Source: Thiothrix caldifontis (lineage in GTDB: Bacteria > Pseudomonadota > Gammaproteobacteria > Thiotrichales > Thiotrichaceae). Taken from it: a stretch of DNA of 64,000 bases. Numbering within the stretch: position 1 is the stretch's first letter; each line of letters begins with the position of its first letter. The DNA lies in NCBI RefSeq assembly GCF_900107695.1, contig NZ_FNQP01000013.1:26377-90376 (forward strand), read 5' to 3'. Under the pieces are notes generated by a model. That model saw only the letters and a list, made by a program, of their open reading frames with translations, did not search any database and was not told the DNA's origin. Made by a program: the position numbers and the translations under genes. Shown here piece after piece: positions 39,114 through 48,152 of this stretch.

Positions 39114-40094
39114 TTACACGCCCTGACCTGTTAGCACGATACGCACGGTATCCAGCAGAACGCGTACATCCATCCACAGATTTTGGTGTTTGATGTAGTA
39201 AATGTCATAACGGTGTTTATGCATGGCATCTTCCACCGATGCGCCATAGGTATAGCGCACTTGCGCTAAACCGGTGACACCGGGCTTGACGGTATGGCGG
39301 AAACGGTAGAAGGGGATCTGTTTTTCCAAGTCACGAATAAACACTTCACGTTCTGGGCGCGGCCCCACGATGGACATTTCTCCCTTCAATACGTTAATGA
39401 GTTGCGGTAACTCGTCAATACGGGTTTTACGGATGAATTTCCCCACCCGGGTAATGCGGCTGTCATGTTTGGAGGCCCAACGTGCACCGTCTTTTTCCGC
39501 ATCTTCACACATGGAGCGGAATTTTAGGATGTCGAACTCTTGGTTGAACAAACCTGTACGGCGTTGCTGGAAAAATACCGGGCCGGATGATTCCAATTTG
39601 ATGGCGAGTGCTGTGACTAGCCAAATGGGTAAGGTTAGTGCTAAGAGTAGCAGTGATACGCCAATATCCATCCAACGTTTCAGCAGTGGGTAGTGGTTGG
39701 AGGTGTTTTGCCGTTTGCTGTTATCCAATAAATAATCAGCGTTTAGTAAATCAACTTCAACAAAGTTAAGACGCTTATCCAAATGATCTAACAAGGCTTC
39801 GACTTGTGCACCAGCCGTGGCAGCATTCACTAAAAAGCTCAGTTGTAGGTCGCTGAGTGCAGCTAGCCCACAAAAGCATAATGTTTTGTTACGGTAATCA
39901 CGAACGCCGTAATGGTTCATGATGTGTGGTATTTGATTGCGTTGTAAGACATCGCTGATCGCTTCCACATCATGCTGAGGTGCATACACGTATAACGGTT
40001 TGGTTGCGGTAACATCATCGCTTGGTGAAAGGTATGCTTTATCGCGCAAAAACGTGGCCGCTGTTGCCCGGAATACTAGGCTGTTATCTTGCAT
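39114..40094 (-). CDS. Bacterial sugar transferase (WcaJ/EpsE-like initiating glycosyltransferase)
   Basis: I chose the ATG at 40094, with TGGAGC nine bases upstream, giving 326 residues; a TTG at 40133 is the longer alternative. The first 110 residues form a variable N-terminal domain without obvious membrane helices. One membrane segment lies near 128-155. The catalytic sugar-transferase domain follows: FFQQRRTGLFNQEF, FDILKFRSM, TRIDELPQLINVLKGEMSIVGPRPE and KPGVTGLAQV. Such enzymes load a sugar phosphate onto undecaprenyl phosphate to begin exopolysaccharide or O-antigen synthesis. No other polysaccharide genes are adjacent except the distant acyltransferase. Confidence 0.9.
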   Translation of the reverse strand: MQDNSLVFRATAATFLRDKAYLSPSDDVTATKPLYVYAPQHDVEAISDVLQRNQIPHIMNHYGVRDYRNKTLCFCGLAALSDLQLSFLVNAATAGAQVEALLDHLDKRLNFVEVDLLNADYLLDNSKRQNTSNHYPLLKRWMDIGVSLLLLALTLPIWLVTALAIKLESSGPVFFQQRRTGLFNQEFDILKFRSMCEDAEKDGARWASKHDSRITRVGKFIRKTRIDELPQLINVLKGEMSIVGPRPEREVFIRDLEKQIPFYRFRHTVKPGVTGLAQVRYTYGASVEDAMHKHRYDIYYIKHQNLWMDVRVLLDTVRIVLTGQGV

Positions 40095-40284
40095 GATACT
40101 TGCTCCACAAAGACCGTACAGGGGTAACTGCAATTCCCACGGGTCGTTATTTTTAATATTGAATAGAAAGAACTATTGCTTGCTTGTGGATACTATGCGA
40201 CTGAGGCAGACACGCCTCAACGCCACGACCTATAATCGCGGCTATTTAGCTGACGAAATGATTAATCAAAAAATATAATGGAAA

Positions 40285-41505
40285 TTAGCGCATGATTTGT
40301 GACATGCCGCCCATGACTGGGAGCATGATAGACAGGACAATTAAGGTAACGATGCCACCCATGACGAGGATCAGGCCGGGTTCGAGCAAACTGAGCATGG
40401 TGGCAATTTTGGTTTGTACTTCGCGTTCTTGTTGGATGGCAGCACGCTCCAGCATTTCATCGAGTTTGCCACTGCCTTCACCACTGGCGATCAGGTAAAC
40501 CATCATCGGTGGGAAATAGCCGGAACGTTCCAAGGCTTTGTGAATGGGCATTCCTTCACGTACTTTTTCGGCTGCTTCTAACACCGATTGGCGCATGGGA
40601 ATATTGATCACAACTTCGGCAGAAATTTTCATGGCATCCAGCACCGTTACGCCGCTGCTGTTGAGAATGCTGAAGGTGCGGGCAAAGTTTTCGGTATTTA
40701 CCCCGCGGGTAATACGCCCGATTACTGGCAAGCGCAGTAACAAACGGTGGTAACGGCTTTTCCACTGTGGACGTTGCAATAGCCATGCAATCCCAGCGAT
40801 GACAAGAATAATGCCGATTAACAAGGTTAGGCCATGGTTTTGCAAGAATTCGCTGGCGGCAATCAACATCCGCGTTAATAGCGGCAGCTCAATGTCGAGT
40901 GTGGCAAATGCCTCCACTACTTTGGGAACCACGAAGCGTAATAATGCTGAGATCACCCCAATCGCTACCAGCAATAAAATCATGGGGTAAGCGAGGGCAG
41001 TGGTAACTTTCTGCTGGTTATGTTGACGATTTTCGGTGTAGTCCGCCAGTCGCTCTAACACTTCGGATAAATGCCCCGACTGTTCTCCCGCACCCACGGT
41101 GGCGCGATACAAGACAGGAAATGCGCCAGGAAACTGCCCCAGTGAGCCAGCCAAGGTGTGACCTTCCATGACCCGTGAGCGGATCGCGGAAAAAATGCGG
41201 CGTGAGGAGTTGCGTTCCGTTTGGCGTACTACCGCACCCAAAGCTTCTTCAATCGGCGAACCCGCGCGAATTAAGGTAGCTAATTGGCGTGTCATGAGTG
41301 CTAGGTCAGCCGGGTTTAAGCGCCCGCCACCGAATAGCGAACGGCTTTCAGATTTTTTTTGTTTTTGGGCGACTTCATTAATTTCCAGCGGAATCAAATC
41401 GCCATTGCGCAACAATTGCCGTACTTGACGCGGGGTATCAGCTTCCATAATACCGCGTTCTTCTTTACCGGCGGCATTGAGGGCGAGGTATTCAAACGCA
41501 GGCAC
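40285..41505 (-). CDS. gspF: Type II secretion inner-membrane platform protein GspF
   Basis: This 406-residue protein has two GspF domains (about 70-195 and 275-395) and three membrane segments (near 172-192, 222-242 and 375-398). MPAFEYLALNAAGKEERGIMEAD is the standard N-terminus. AGEQSGHLSEVLERLADY and ASGEGSGKLDEMLERAA are the paired family motifs. It forms the inner-membrane platform with the GspE ATPase. It overlaps gspE by one base and is the last gene of gspDEF. Confidence 0.94.
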   Translation of the reverse strand: MPAFEYLALNAAGKEERGIMEADTPRQVRQLLRNGDLIPLEINEVAQKQKKSESRSLFGGGRLNPADLALMTRQLATLIRAGSPIEEALGAVVRQTERNSSRRIFSAIRSRVMEGHTLAGSLGQFPGAFPVLYRATVGAGEQSGHLSEVLERLADYTENRQHNQQKVTTALAYPMILLLVAIGVISALLRFVVPKVVEAFATLDIELPLLTRMLIAASEFLQNHGLTLLIGIILVIAGIAWLLQRPQWKSRYHRLLLRLPVIGRITRGVNTENFARTFSILNSSGVTVLDAMKISAEVVINIPMRQSVLEAAEKVREGMPIHKALERSGYFPPMMVYLIASGEGSGKLDEMLERAAIQQEREVQTKIATMLSLLEPGLILVMGGIVTLIVLSIMLPVMGGMSQIMR

Positions 41506-43022
41506 TACTGAGCATCCTCACGGGTAACGCGCAATACTTCATCCAATGACGTGCGACCTTCCAATACTAACCGAATACCGTCTTCACGGATGCTAGGGCT
41601 GTGCTGGCGGGCGTAGGCTTCGAGTTGCATTTCGCTTTTGCGGTCGTGAATCATTTGGCGTAAGCCGTCATCAAGCGCGACCAGTTCGTAAATCCCCAAG
41701 CGCCCGACAAAACCGCGATGGTTACAAGCAGGGCAGCCGACGGGTTTGTAGAGAATTGGGCGTGCAGTGTGTGGGTCTGCCCGCAGGATTTGCATTTCAC
41801 CATCATCGGCTGACGAGGGGTGTTTGCATTCGGGACACAATACCCGCACCAGTCGTTGCGCAACGACGCCGAGTAAGCTGGAAGCGAGGAGATAAGGCTC
41901 CACCCCCATATCTTGCAAGCGGGTAACAGCGCCAACAGCGGTGTTGGTGTGCAAGGTGGAAAAGACTAAATGCCCGGTCAAACTGGCTTGCACGGCAATT
42001 TCAGCGGTTTCGAGGTCGCGGATTTCCCCAACCATGACCACATCTGGGTCTTGGCGCAAAATAGCCCGTAAGCCCCGCGCAAACGTCATATCGACTTTGC
42101 TATTAACTTGGGTTTGCCCGATACCATCAATGTAATATTCGATAGGGTCTTCGACGGTGAGGATATTACGGCGCTGGTCATTTAAGTGGGTAAGCCCGGC
42201 GTATAGCGTGGTGGTTTTACCGGAACCAGTGGGGCCGGTGACGAGAATAATGCCGTGCGGCTTTTCGATCAGGGTTTGCAGGCGGTCGTAAATCTTCGGA
42301 TCCATGCCCAAATGCGACAGGTTTAAACGCCCCGCTTGCTTATCCAATAAACGTAACACGACCCGTTCGGTATGCCCTGAGGGTAGGGTGGATACCCGCA
42401 CGTCCACGCCACGACCCGCGACACGCAAGGAAATACGCCCGTCTTGCGGTAAGCGTTTTTCAGCAATATCCAGCCGTGCCATGACTTTGATACGGGAAAT
42501 GATTACGGGGGCAAGTTTGCGTGGAGGTTCAATGATTTCACGTAAAATACCGTCAACGCGCATCCGTACCGACATACGGGTTTCAAAGGTTTCGATGTGA
42601 ATGTCGGATGCGCCTTCTTTGACTGCTTGGGTCAATAGTGCGTTGATTAAGCGGATAATTGGCGCGTCATCCTCCGATTCCAGCAAGTCTTCAGGTTCTG
42701 GCAACGAACCGGCAATATCCTGTAAGTCAGCATCATCACCGATGTCCTGCATCATGGATGCGCCTACTTGGCTGCGGTCATAGTGCGCGGCTAACAAACG
42801 ATCAAACATTTCGTTATCCACCGACTGAAATTGCAAGTCGGCATGGCTGAGGCGTTGTACTTCTGCCAAGGCGAGTGGGGTTACACCCACGCGGCATAAT
42901 ACCTGCGGATGCGAGCCATTGGTTTGTAGCAAGATGCCGTGGCGTTTCGCAAAGCTGTAGGGTAGGTTTAACTCTACCTTATCTGCGTTTTCTACCGTGT
43001 CTAGTGCAGCTTTCGCGTTCAT
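41505..43022 (-). CDS. gspE: Type II secretion ATPase GspE
   Basis: This 505-residue hexameric secretion ATPase has an N-terminal GspE domain, then Walker A GPTGSGKTTTLYAGL near 266-280, the Asp box TVEDPIEY, Walker B MVGEIRDLETAEIA near 333-346 and the His box LVFSTLHTNTA near 354-364. The C-terminal zinc motif has the Cys pairs CPEC and CPAC. It drives pseudopilus assembly. The start overlaps the gspD stop (ATGA), so it is coupled. Confidence 0.95.
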   Translation of the reverse strand: MNAKAALDTVENADKVELNLPYSFAKRHGILLQTNGSHPQVLCRVGVTPLALAEVQRLSHADLQFQSVDNEMFDRLLAAHYDRSQVGASMMQDIGDDADLQDIAGSLPEPEDLLESEDDAPIIRLINALLTQAVKEGASDIHIETFETRMSVRMRVDGILREIIEPPRKLAPVIISRIKVMARLDIAEKRLPQDGRISLRVAGRGVDVRVSTLPSGHTERVVLRLLDKQAGRLNLSHLGMDPKIYDRLQTLIEKPHGIILVTGPTGSGKTTTLYAGLTHLNDQRRNILTVEDPIEYYIDGIGQTQVNSKVDMTFARGLRAILRQDPDVVMVGEIRDLETAEIAVQASLTGHLVFSTLHTNTAVGAVTRLQDMGVEPYLLASSLLGVVAQRLVRVLCPECKHPSSADDGEMQILRADPHTARPILYKPVGCPACNHRGFVGRLGIYELVALDDGLRQMIHDRKSEMQLEAYARQHSPSIREDGIRLVLEGRTSLDEVLRVTREDAQ

Positions 43023-45121
43023 AACGTGCCGTTACAGAAAGGATCGGATTTGTTGCAACTGCCTTGCGTCACGGGTTTACGCGGTGTGACGGGACGTGGT
43101 GGTGGGTTGTGCAGGCTGTCTGCGGTACCGTTGATTACCTTATTCATATCAGGAGGCAGAGTCGACGCACCTTCGGCAAGGCGGTCACGTTGCAAAACTT
43201 GGCTACGTTGCTGTTGTTGCTGCATGGTTTGGTATTTCATGCGGGTATAAGCATCGGCTGATTTGCCATCCGGCATAATGATGGGATGAATAAACACCAT
43301 CAGGTTGTTTTTGGTTTTATTGGTGGTGTTATTGCGGAATGCGCCACCAAGAATGGGAATATCGCCTAGTACGGGGACTTTGCTTTCAGAATCGCGGTAG
43401 TTGTCTTCGATCAAGCCGCCCAGTACCAGAATTTGCCCGTCTTCCACCATGACATTGGTGGTAATGCGGCGTTTGTTGGTAATCAAGTCGGATGCACCTG
43501 AGCTGCTGGAGGCCACGTTGGAGGTTTCCTGCTCAATTTTCAAATTGACGGTTTCACCCCGATTGATTTGCGGGGTAATTTTGAATTTCAAACCGACATC
43601 TTTACGTTCAATCGTGGTGAACGGGTTGGTGGCGTCATTCGCTGCATTGGTGGATTTGCCGGTGATGAAGGGCACTTCCTGACCTACGGTGATTTCGGCT
43701 TCCTCGTTATCCATCGTCACCAAGGTCGGGGTGGAGAGGATATTGGTAGCAGCGTCGCCTTTCAAGGCTTCGACAATCGCACCAAAGCTGTTGTTACCAC
43801 CACCGAGTAGTAAACCGTTAGGGATACTGGGAATGGTGCTGGTCTGTACTGCTCCAATTAAGCCGGATAGTGTACCTAAGCCACCAAAGTTACTGTAACC
43901 GACAGCACCATTGCCACCATTGGCTGCGCCATTGGAGAGTAGTGCTGCGCCAATCTGGTTGGAAAGGTCGGTGGAAACTTCGGCGATGACCGCTTCGACC
44001 AACACTTGTGCCCGACGGCGATCCAGTTGCTCAATGACGGCGATCATGTTTTTCTGCAAGGTTGGTGGGCCGCTGATAATAATGGAGTTGCTGCTTTTAT
44101 CAGCTAAGACTTTTACCCCAGCAGAGCTTGAACTGCTGCTGGCTGGCATAGTGGAGCCATCAGGTGCGGCACCAGCCGCACTGGCTGCATTGTAATCGTA
44201 ATAACCCGTTGCCCCGTATTGTTGAAGGTTGGGGGCAACGCCATTAAGCACGTTAACAACATCTTCAGCCTTGGCATAACGCAGTTGGATTACTTTGGTG
44301 TCACCTTCGATAGCACGTTTGACATCCAAGCGGATAATCGCCTTTTTCAGGCGTTCCCGGGTTTGCTTATCGCCGGAAATCAGTACGCTATTGGTACGTT
44401 CATCGGCTGAAACCTTGCCTGAAGCGGGGATAACACCACCACCAGCCGCGCCTGCGCCACTGGACATCAAGCCTTGTAAGGTGCTGGCGACTTGCGAAGC
44501 CACGGCATAGTCAAGGGGAACTAGCTCAAAATCTTCATTATTAGGCTTGTCGACATTGGCGATGACATCGAGCAGGCGAGCCACATTTTGTGCTTTGCCT
44601 TTAATGACCAATGAGTTGCTGGCTTGGTTAGGCAGAATGCTGGTTTCCCCCTGACCGCTCAATGGCATGAGTGTTTGAATGGCAGTGGTGACTGGGATGT
44701 ATTCAAGGTTTACAACTTGCGTGATGGTTTCATCGGCATCACTTTCATTCGCATTCGTGACCAAGGGGGCGACATTAGAACGGGCTTTACCCGCAGGAAC
44801 AATTTTAATGAGGTCACCGGATTCTACCGCTTCAAAGCCATGCACCTGCAAAACGGAGAGGAACGCTTCGTATAGGCCATCTTTGTCCAGCCCTTGACCG
44901 GAGATAAAGGTGACTTTACCGCGTACTTGTTGATCGACAATGAAATTCTTACCCGTTGTTTTGGCTACAATGTCAATCAGTTGACGAATTTCAGTATCTT
45001 GTAAATTAATACGGGTGGATTCTTCCGCATTTAAGCCTGCCGTTGTGCTCAGTAACCACAGTGAACAAGCCAGTACACTACTGGAGAAAAAAGAGCTGCG
45101 TTTGTTGTTGTGCGATTTCAT
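43019..45121 (-). CDS. gspD: Type II secretion outer-membrane secretin GspD
   Basis: This 700-residue secretin has a signal peptide (hydrophobic 14-29, cleavage near NAE). The N0 domain starts at INLQDTEIRQLIDIVAKTTG. Repeated N1-N3 domains follow (NLEYIPVTTAIQTL, PLDYAVASQVASTL, QLRYAKAEDVVNVL). The secretin pore domain carries VPVLGDIPILGGAFR near 581-595. Ser/Gly-rich linkers occupy parts of N2-N3. The C-terminus ends with a Cys-containing tail. It is the first gene of a gspD-E-F unit. gspC and the pseudopilin genes are not in the window. Confidence 0.94.
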   Translation of the reverse strand: MKSHNNKRSSFFSSSVLACSLWLLSTTAGLNAEESTRINLQDTEIRQLIDIVAKTTGKNFIVDQQVRGKVTFISGQGLDKDGLYEAFLSVLQVHGFEAVESGDLIKIVPAGKARSNVAPLVTNANESDADETITQVVNLEYIPVTTAIQTLMPLSGQGETSILPNQASNSLVIKGKAQNVARLLDVIANVDKPNNEDFELVPLDYAVASQVASTLQGLMSSGAGAAGGGVIPASGKVSADERTNSVLISGDKQTRERLKKAIIRLDVKRAIEGDTKVIQLRYAKAEDVVNVLNGVAPNLQQYGATGYYDYNAASAAGAAPDGSTMPASSSSSSAGVKVLADKSSNSIIISGPPTLQKNMIAVIEQLDRRRAQVLVEAVIAEVSTDLSNQIGAALLSNGAANGGNGAVGYSNFGGLGTLSGLIGAVQTSTIPSIPNGLLLGGGNNSFGAIVEALKGDAATNILSTPTLVTMDNEEAEITVGQEVPFITGKSTNAANDATNPFTTIERKDVGLKFKITPQINRGETVNLKIEQETSNVASSSSGASDLITNKRRITTNVMVEDGQILVLGGLIEDNYRDSESKVPVLGDIPILGGAFRNNTTNKTKNNLMVFIHPIIMPDGKSADAYTRMKYQTMQQQQQRSQVLQRDRLAEGASTLPPDMNKVINGTADSLHNPPPRPVTPRKPVTQGSCNKSDPFCNGTL

Positions 45122-45138
45122 TAAAAACCTGTGTCCGT

Positions 45139-45906
45139 TTACGATCGACTGGCGGCAATATCCCGCAAGGTAGGTACAGCAAGCCCGGCTGCATCAGCAA
45201 TCTGTAAAGCACGTTGCAAGCGTGCAGGAGCGCTGCGCCCCATGCATTGATGTTCAGGGTCGCCTGCAAATGCGACCAGCATGGCTTGCAACAGTTCCGC
45301 ATGATCCAATGTTTTGCCTGTTAGGTGTTGCTGCAATGCGTGTACATCATGTGCTATTGCTTGAACTAATTCAGGATGTTGTGCCCAAAGTGCGCCTACT
45401 GTTCCGCCAACCCTTAGCCCCGCTATGTTGCTGACGAGAATATAATAGTTTTTGCGTACCAACTCGAATAATAATTGGTCGTGATCATGCACCAGATAAT
45501 GAGGAATATCCAGCGTATTTAGACTGGCGGCTAATAATGCAGCGTTTGCTCCGTATAGCGGTGAAGGAACCACAATTTTGACGTCTTGCCCGCGTTTTTT
45601 TTCAAACCATACCGAGACGACGCTAGGATCATTTAAACCATGACGTTGCCAATCAGATGGCAAAAGCTCATTTTGAATCAACGCTAGGCACGATTTCCAA
45701 ACAGCGGGTAGTTGTGCGAGAGTAGGGTGTAGGTCAGCTTCTCCCACTGCAACAATGACGACGGCAGGATCGGGAATAGACTGCGATTCTGTTTGCATAT
45801 CCATATCACGGGTAATCGGGTAAATCGGATGCCCTAAGCGCAAGAAGCCACGGGCGAAGATCGCTCCAATTTCACCGATACCGATAATGACAATAGGCTG
45901 TTTCAC
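45139..45906 (-). CDS. Ketopantoate-reductase-like Rossmann protein
   Basis: This 255-residue protein begins with a dinucleotide-binding loop IIGIGEIGAIFARGF (about 6-20). A C-terminal helical region resembles the ApbA/PanE-type fold (ELVRKNYYILVSNIAGL). It is shorter than PanE (about 300) and the usual catalytic Lys and Glu cannot be identified with confidence, so the function is unknown. It sits 17 bp upstream of gspD on the same strand and may be the first gene of that transcript. Confidence 0.55.
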   Translation of the reverse strand: MKQPIVIIGIGEIGAIFARGFLRLGHPIYPITRDMDMQTESQSIPDPAVVIVAVGEADLHPTLAQLPAVWKSCLALIQNELLPSDWQRHGLNDPSVVSVWFEKKRGQDVKIVVPSPLYGANAALLAASLNTLDIPHYLVHDHDQLLFELVRKNYYILVSNIAGLRVGGTVGALWAQHPELVQAIAHDVHALQQHLTGKTLDHAELLQAMLVAFAGDPEHQCMGRSAPARLQRALQIADAAGLAVPTLRDIAASRS

Positions 45907-46061
45907 TCTGTGCTCGCTGATCCGTTATTTAAGTGCACTGAGTCTAGCCAACCTAACGAGCAGCCTCAAGTGAAATGACAGTAACGTTGCGATTGCGTAG
46001 CCGCCGTTGCCAATGGCAGTTATAATGCAGCGATTTTTAGCGTTGTGGGAAGATTTTCAGC
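45907..46061. promoter_or_regulatory. Divergent promoter region reductase-gsp / DUF1015
   Basis: This 155-bp gap lies between divergent genes and must hold both promoters by position. No specific boxes were assigned. Confidence 0.3.
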
Positions 46062-47282
46062 ATGAATCTGATTTCGCCATTCAAAGGTTTACGCCCTGCT
46101 CCGGGTCGGGCTGCCGAAGTTATTGCGCCACCGTATGATGTGTTGAACTCCGCTGAAGCACGGGAGCAAGCCGCAGGTAAGCCGTGGAGCTTTTTGCATA
46201 TTTCCAAGCCAGAGATTGATCTGCCAGAGGATACTGACCCGTACAGCGCTGCTGTGTATGCCAAAGCAGCGGAAAACTTAGCGCGTACTATTGAAGCCGG
46301 GTTGCTGGTGCGGGATGAGCAGCCGTGTTATTACGCCTATCGCCTGATTATGAATGGGCATTCGCAAACCGGTTTGGTGGCGGGTGCATCGGTGGCTGAT
46401 TACGACACCAACCGGATTCGTAAGCACGAATTCACCCGCCCGGTGAAGGAAGACGATCGGGTGCGCCAGATTGATGCGGTGAATGCGCAAACCGGTCCGG
46501 TGTTGCTGGCTTACCCGAATGCACCAGCGGTCGATGCGATTCTTGCAGCGGCTGCGCAAGCTGAGCCTGCATTGGATGTCACCGCAGATGACGGTATTCA
46601 ACATACCCTGTGGGTCATTGATGAAGCTGACAGTATTACGCAACTGACGGCTGCCTTTAATGCCATGCACGCGCTGTACATTGCTGATGGGCATCACCGT
46701 TCGGCAGCAGCTTCGCGGATTGCGAAGATGCGTAATAATCAGCAAGGGTCGGATTATTTCTTATCGGTAATATTCCCTGCACACGAGATGAAAATCTTTG
46801 ACTACAACCGCGTGATTAAGGATTTAAATGGTTTAGACCCCACCCAGTTCCTTGCTGCTATTGAAGAACATTTTGCGCTGGAACCTTCCGCTATGCCGGT
46901 GAAACCAGACGCCCCCGGTGTCTTTGGCATGTACATGGATAAGCAGTGGTTTAAACTGACGCTAAATCCTGAATTGATGCCCAATGATGACCCGGTAGCA
47001 CGTTTGGATGTCAGCCGTTTGGCGCGTTATTTGATTGAACCCATCTTGGGGATTAGCGACCCGCGCCGTGATGACCGGATTGATTTTGTGGGTGGGATTC
47101 GTGGTTTGGCGGGTTTGGAAAAACGGGTGGATAGCGGTGAAATGGCAGTGGCTTTTTCGCTCTACGCGACCAGTATGCAAGACCTGATGGCGGTGGCAGA
47201 TAACAACGATGTGATGCCACCGAAATCCACTTGGTTTGAGCCGAAACTGGCGGATGGTGTGGTTTCTTACTTGTTGGATTAA
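46062..47282 (+). CDS. DUF1015 family protein (HTH-containing SpoOJ-like annotation in databases)
   Basis: This 406-residue cytosolic protein shows the full DUF1015 pattern. The N-terminal IAPPYDVL (about 21-28) and the middle HEFTRPVKEDDR (about 126-137) are present. YIADGHHRSAAASRIAKMR is near 206-224, and DPRRDDRIDFVGG comes near the end. The function of the family is not established. It is monocistronic, with a hairpin after the stop. Confidence 0.88.
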   Translation: MNLISPFKGLRPAPGRAAEVIAPPYDVLNSAEAREQAAGKPWSFLHISKPEIDLPEDTDPYSAAVYAKAAENLARTIEAGLLVRDEQPCYYAYRLIMNGHSQTGLVAGASVADYDTNRIRKHEFTRPVKEDDRVRQIDAVNAQTGPVLLAYPNAPAVDAILAAAAQAEPALDVTADDGIQHTLWVIDEADSITQLTAAFNAMHALYIADGHHRSAAASRIAKMRNNQQGSDYFLSVIFPAHEMKIFDYNRVIKDLNGLDPTQFLAAIEEHFALEPSAMPVKPDAPGVFGMYMDKQWFKLTLNPELMPNDDPVARLDVSRLARYLIEPILGISDPRRDDRIDFVGGIRGLAGLEKRVDSGEMAVAFSLYATSMQDLMAVADNNDVMPPKSTWFEPKLADGVVSYLLD

Positions 47283-47291
47283 CCAACGGGC

Positions 47292-47324
47292 CGACAGAGT
47301 GGGCTAAATTTGCCCGCTCTGTTG
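47292..47324 (+). terminator. Probable terminator after the DUF1015 gene
   Basis: ACAGAGTGGGC pairs with GCCCGCTCTGT (one G-U) around a TAAATTT loop, starting about 10 bp after the stop. The following tract is only moderately T-rich, so termination efficiency is uncertain. Confidence 0.55.
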
Positions 47325-47360
47325 CTTGTGTGTATCAGAATCCGCTTATATACTGGCGAT

Positions 47361-48152
47361 ATGAAACATACTAACACCAAGAGCAAACAAGCTCACCAAG
47401 TGAATGTTGGGCTGGATGTCTTCGGCAATGCCATCCCTGAAATAAAATCCGCACAGGTGGAGGGAACGGGCAAAGCCATCGCCATGCGTATTGTCAAACG
47501 TCATGACATGGTGCTGAAGCCTAGTCCTAAACGCGTGCGTGCAGCAACGCGGGTAAAAAAGTCCACTTCCCAAGCCTTAGTCACGGTGACACCGAATTTG
47601 TTGGAGCGTTTGATTCCATGGTGGGTGCAAGCGGCTAACAAATCGGTAGAACATCAGCCAACAGTGGACGGCGTGAGTGAACGGCTGGAACATGCATTCA
47701 AGCGTTTGCATCAGGAATTCAATGAGCGCGAGCAAAAACTTGAAGCGAAGATGCATGAGTTGCAACAGGTGCAGCAAACGCTGGCAGTGGCGAAACCCAA
47801 GCAACGTTTGTGGTTGTTTCCGGTGATCGTGTTGGCGGGAGCGGCAGGTGGTTACATGATGTACATCATGAGCAGTATGCAAGCTTCCATGATCACCATG
47901 TCGGGTAATATCAACACCATGAACGGGCACATTGGCACGATGGCAACCGATACCCAAGCGATGGCGCAAAGCACTCAGGCGATGAACCAGTCGATGTATT
48001 ACATGAATAATAACGTCGCGTACATGAGTGGCAATGTGGCGCAAATGAATCAAAAAGTTGGTACGTTGGCTCAGGCCGCTGCCCCTATGGGAGAAGCCGC
48101 CTCAACTGTTAGCCCCTTCATGAAAATGTTTAAGTCATTCATGCCATTCTAA
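47361..48152 (+). CDS. Membrane protein with Met-spaced heptad repeats, function unknown
   Basis: I do not recognise the family. From the ATG at 47361 the product has 263 residues. It has a basic N-terminal region (about 1-75), a likely coiled coil (about 100-140, KRLHQEFNEREQKLEAKMHEL), and one membrane segment at about 150-169. Residues 181-250 then form ten consecutive heptads that end in Met, Leu or Val (SGNINTM, NGHIGTM, ATDTQAM, AQSTQAM and so on). A short Met/Phe-rich end follows. The orientation is probably cytosolic N-terminus with the heptads in the periplasm. Its stop overlaps the stop of lepB, which converges on it. Confidence 0.7.
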   Translation: MKHTNTKSKQAHQVNVGLDVFGNAIPEIKSAQVEGTGKAIAMRIVKRHDMVLKPSPKRVRAATRVKKSTSQALVTVTPNLLERLIPWWVQAANKSVEHQPTVDGVSERLEHAFKRLHQEFNEREQKLEAKMHELQQVQQTLAVAKPKQRLWLFPVIVLAGAAGGYMMYIMSSMQASMITMSGNINTMNGHIGTMATDTQAMAQSTQAMNQSMYYMNNNVAYMSGNVAQMNQKVGTLAQAAAPMGEAASTVSPFMKMFKSFMPF

